Positions 60,780 to 64,000 of a stretch of DNA of 64,000 nt are shown piece by piece; positions within the stretch are counted from its first letter, which is position 1, and each line of letters begins with the position of its first letter. The notes under the pieces are model-generated. The model searched no databases and was not told the DNA's origin. It saw nothing but the letters and a program-made list of their open reading frames with translations. Source of the DNA: Callorhinus ursinus (Eukaryota; Chordata; Mammalia; Carnivora; Otariidae). Position numbers and translations under genes: made by a program. The stretch spans positions 1,616,107 to 1,680,106 of the forward strand of contig NW_020313044.1 of the NCBI RefSeq assembly GCF_003265705.1, read 5' to 3'.

Positions 60780-61440
60780 TAGACAATAACAAGTGTTGGT
60801 GAGAATATGGAAGAATTGGAACCCTCCTACCTTGCTGGTGGACATGTAAAAATATACCACTTTGGGAAATAGTTTAGCTGTTTCTTAGAGAGTTAAACAT
60901 ACATTCACCATATGACCCAGCAATTCCATTCCTGGGTATGTACCCAGGAGAAATGAAAACACGTTTGTACAAAGATATGAATATAAATGTTCATAGCAGC
61001 ATTATTCATAATAGCCCAAAGTGGAAACAATCCAGATGTCTATTCAACCAGTGAATGGATAAACAAGACGTGGTATATTCAAACAATGAAATACTATTCC
61101 ACAATAAGGAACAAAATACAGATGTGTGCTCCAACATAGATAAACCTCAAAGACATTATGATTAAAAAGTTTTGTGCATACTGTATGATTGTATTTTTAT
61201 GAAGTGTCCAGAAAAAACCAAATCTATAGAGACAGCAGATTAGTAGAGACTGGGGTAAGGGTAAGTATTGACTGCAAATCAGCTTGCTATTTTGAGGATG
61301 GTGGGGTATCCTAAAACTGGATTGTGATGTTCCAACAACTATAAATTTACTAAAAGTCATTGAGTTGTACAAATGGATGAATTTCATGGTATATAATTAT
61401 ACCTCAATAAAGCTTTTTTAAAATTCCTGTACTTCAATAA
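60780..61440 (+). mobile_element. LINE-1 ORF2/3'UTR fragment
   Basis: ACAATAACAAGTGTTGGTGAG, TATGACCCAGCAATTCCATTC and CATTATTCATAATAGCCC are sense L1 3' wording. Confidence 0.8.
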
Positions 61441-61529
61441 GTCTAGATTTTAAAATTCTTTTCTCTTTGAGTGCCCATTCTCTAGGTGGGCTACGCAATG
61501 TTAATTCTACCCTACAGATATGTCCTCCA

Positions 61530-61734
61530 ACCTTTTTTTTTTTTTAAAGATTTTATTTATTTATTTGATAGAGAAAGACACAGCGAGAGAGGGAACACAA
61601 GCAGGGGGAGTGGGAGAGGGAGAAGCAGGCTTCCCGATGAGCAGGGAGCCCGACGTGGGGCTCGATCCCAGGACCCTGGGATCATGACCTGAGCCGAAGG
61701 CAGACGCTTAACAACTGAACCACCCAGGAGCCCC
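61530..61734 (-). mobile_element. CAN SINE (antisense)
   Basis: Ends GAACCACCCAGGAGCCCC. Perfect duplication TATGTCCTCCA at 61519-61529 and 61735-61745. Confidence 0.93.
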
Positions 61735-61745
61735 TATGTCCTCCA

Positions 61746-62343
61746 TCCTTGAGGGTGAACCTCTTGGGTCCTCTCTCCTGCTAGCTGCCCTGGCCTGTGC
61801 TCTAACCAGACCCTCTGCTCAGAGGACATAGCCCTCTAAGATTGTGGTGCTGATTTGCAAGCTGGAGGCCGAAGAGCTGGCCCTAAGGTAGGAGGGGTGG
61901 AGGTCCTCCTGACTCTCGCTTAGGGATTCATTTTGAAGGAAGGGACTTTAAAAATCTGGGGAGGAAAATGGGTGGAAATGAGTCTATCCTGAAGTGTCTT
62001 CTCCTATCCCTGTGAGCCACGTAAATCAGTCTGCCTACCTGGGTTAGAGTGCCTCCTCACTTTCCAAACAAATCCAGAAGTCAAGTTTCCACACAACCAG
62101 TAATGGGTGTCTTCCTCAGAGAAAATTTCAGCACTTTCCCAAACTCATTTCTCCTCAGAACCAACTTCTCACCCCAGAACATTTTCAGATCCAATAACCA
62201 GACTCCTGAGAACCAAACTGTTCTTCCTTTATTCAACAAATGAGTGGAGCATCTACTGTGGGTGAGTTGATCCAGGCCATTTGGAGGGGGTCTGGGAGAA
62301 AGACAGAAAAATCCATCCCAGTCTGCCACTCACCTTTGAGTCT
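61746..62343 (+). other. Downstream intergenic, unique-looking
   Basis: No gene or repeat assignable. Confidence 0.4.
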
Positions 62344-62344
62344 A

Positions 62345-62535
62345 TTTTTTTTTAAAGACTGTATTTATTTATTTATTGTAGATAGAGTGAGTGGGGGAGG
62401 GGAGGAGCAGACGGAGAGGGACAAGCGGAGTCTATGTGGGGCTCCACGCAGGGCTCGATCTCACAACCCTGAGATCATGACCTGAGCGGAAATCAAGAGT
62501 CACACGCTTAACTGACTGAGCCATGCAGGTGCCCC
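62345..62535 (-). mobile_element. CAN SINE (antisense, diverged)
   Basis: AAAGACTGTATTTATTTATTT start, ending CTGAGCCATGCAGGTGCCCC. Confidence 0.82.
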
Positions 62536-62811
62536 AACTCTGAACCTCTTTAGAGTCAGCTGTGAGTTTTCCCAAACTGGCTTCTCAGAGACGGTGAATC
62601 TCCTCTGGCTGCCTTATCACACCCATTTTCAGTCATCTCAACGCCAACATCTCCAACTGTGTTCTCAGAACCACCTATTTATTACTCTCAGGTCCACTTG
62701 ACTTGTAAACCTTCTCAAATCAGTGATCAGCAGTACCTTGGGAGTATTCCTAACCTCTCCTGCTGAGCAGGGAGCCCATATACTGTGTCTTTTAAAAAGG
62801 GGGGTAATTAA

Positions 62812-62926
62812 GAGGGTGCTTGGCTGGTTCAGTCAGTAAGGCATGTGACTTTTGATCTCAGGGTTGTGACTTTGAGGCCTACTTTGGGTGTAGAGATCAC
62901 TTAAAAATAAAATCTTAAAAAAAAAA
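62812..62926 (+). mobile_element. Old-type CAN SINE
   Basis: GAGGGTGCTTGGCTGGTTCAG head, GGTGTAGAGATCACTTAAAA, A10 tail. Confidence 0.8.
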
Positions 62927-62929
62927 GTA

Positions 62930-63589
62930 AAGAAAAAGAAAACCATTCTATTTATGAAAGTAAAAGAAAAAAATAAGACTAAGCACATAATTTCTAGAAT
63001 CTGGCGTGATGTGGGGGTATTCATGAAGGTCCCCTGATAGAGTATTCTCTCTCCCTGCAGGGATCTGCCCCTTCAGCTGTAAGGTGTTACAGCAGAGTGC
63101 TTAAGAATAAAGAAAGGTTTTCTAGAGACTCGGGTTTCTAGGTTTTTTGCTGCTGGGGCTAGCAGATAGAAGCACCGGAGAGCTGCTGCTGACTTCTAAA
63201 TTTGAGGGCTGTAGGTCTTTCTAAAAATCAGGAAGGATTGTTATTTTGTTAACTTGCTGAGCTTCCTCAACTATGTCTTAGAGAACTCTTGAGTTCTTGA
63301 CCCATCATTGAATTATCTCTATCCCCATTTCCAATACACAATTCAAACATGCCACTAGGCTCCAAGCCTTTCTCTTAAATTTCTTTCTTCTGCTTATTGC
63401 TGAGTTGATATTAACCAGGGGGTCTTGTTGGTAATTCTTGGATCGACTGCTTGCTTTGTGGGGTCCCCACTTATTAGGCACATAAAAGGAAGAGCACAAG
63501 TGTGGGTAACTTTCTTGGGGCCACACTCAGCACTGGGCCATCCAAAGTCTATGCTGTTCCTTCAGCCCCAGTCTCTTATCCAAAAAACA
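62930..63589 (+). other. Downstream intergenic, unique-looking
   Basis: No gene or repeat assignable. Confidence 0.4.
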
Positions 63590-63593
63590 TTTT

Positions 63594-63756
63594 TTAAGAA
63601 GACTTTATTTATTTGAGAGAGAGAGCACGAGAGGGGAGAGGGTCCGAGGGAGAAGCCGACTCAGGGGAGCCTGATGCGGGACTTGATCCTGGGACTCTGG
63701 GGTCATCTCCTGAGCAAAAGGCAGTTGTTTAACCAACTGAGCCACCCAGGCACTCT
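63594..63756 (-). mobile_element. CAN SINE (antisense, diverged)
   Basis: TTTTAAGAAGACTTTATTTATT start, ending CTGAGCCACCCAGGCACTC. AAAAAACATTTT flanks both sides. Confidence 0.85.
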
Positions 63757-63934
63757 CTAAAAAACATTTTGTTAAAATACCTGCTTTATTGTTAGACCTT
63801 GAGCATGCAGAGATAAACTAGATAGAGTCACAGGGGCAGCATAGAATTGGGTGTGAGAAAGATTTGGACATAAATAAGTACCTTACAGTGTGAAATATTA
63901 GGGGTGCATATGGAACAGGGAATGACTAATTCTT

Positions 63935-64000
63935 CTTTTTTTTAATTTATTTTATTTTACTTATTTATTTGAGAGAGAGAGAATGAGATAGAGAGAGCAT
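63935..64000 (-). mobile_element. CAN SINE (antisense), cut by the window end
   Basis: TTTTTTTTAATTTATTTTATTT then GAGAGAGAGAGAATGAG, the tail and middle of an antisense copy. Confidence 0.8.

Overview
The window is nuclear DNA from a carnivoran mammal. It carries more than forty CAN-SINE (SINEC) copies. Their tRNA-Lys-like head, pyrimidine-rich middle and AATAAATAAAATCTT-type tail resemble the subfamilies I associate with arctoid caniforms (bears, pinnipeds, mustelids) rather than dog or cat consensus copies. That placement is from memory of the subfamilies and is an inference.

Three protein-coding genes lie head-to-tail on the + strand, in the order known from human 5q31.2: KDM3B, REEP2, EGR1. 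(1) 1-29.4 kb is the 3' half of KDM3B (JMJD1B), a histone H3K9 demethylase. The last 15 coding exons are here and encode 816 residues, including the C6 zinc finger, an LXXLL motif and the whole JmjC domain. If the end is aligned with a 1761-residue human protein, the iron ligands fall at H1560, D1562 and H1689, so there is no net indel. (2) 31.1-37.4 kb is REEP2 in full: eight coding exons, 254 residues, a CpG-island promoter and a 3'UTR with AATAAA. (3) 50.0-55.3 kb is EGR1 in full: two exons and 542 residues, three C2H2 fingers, an SRE/ETS/CRE promoter, a start-stop uORF and a 3'UTR.

Introns and intergenic DNA are dominated by transposable elements: LINE-1 fragments, MIR, L2, MER5-like pieces and CAN SINEs, often nested. 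KDM3B intron 3989-12384 is a stack in which an old L1 is split by a younger 5'-truncated L1, itself hit by SINEs. No CAN SINE was seen in about 28.0-37.6 kb (REEP2) or 44.15-55.36 kb (EGR1 and about 7 kb upstream). The REEP2-EGR1 interval (37.4-50 kb) holds no convincing additional gene. It does hold a cluster of X-box, AP-1, NF-kB-like and CRE motifs at 39.2-40.0 kb, and a 90-codon ORF that a SINE interrupted at 43.97 kb. The 55.3-64 kb region downstream of EGR1 appears to be gene-free.

The genes are neighbours rather than an operon. KDM3B is a chromatin enzyme, REEP2 an ER-shaping protein of neurons, and EGR1 an immediate-early transcription factor. I did not find a novel defence, mobile or biosynthetic system. 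The most interesting signals are regulatory and structural: the EGR1 start-stop uORF, the REEP2 paired promoter motif, the intron-4 retention candidate and the candidate enhancer cluster.
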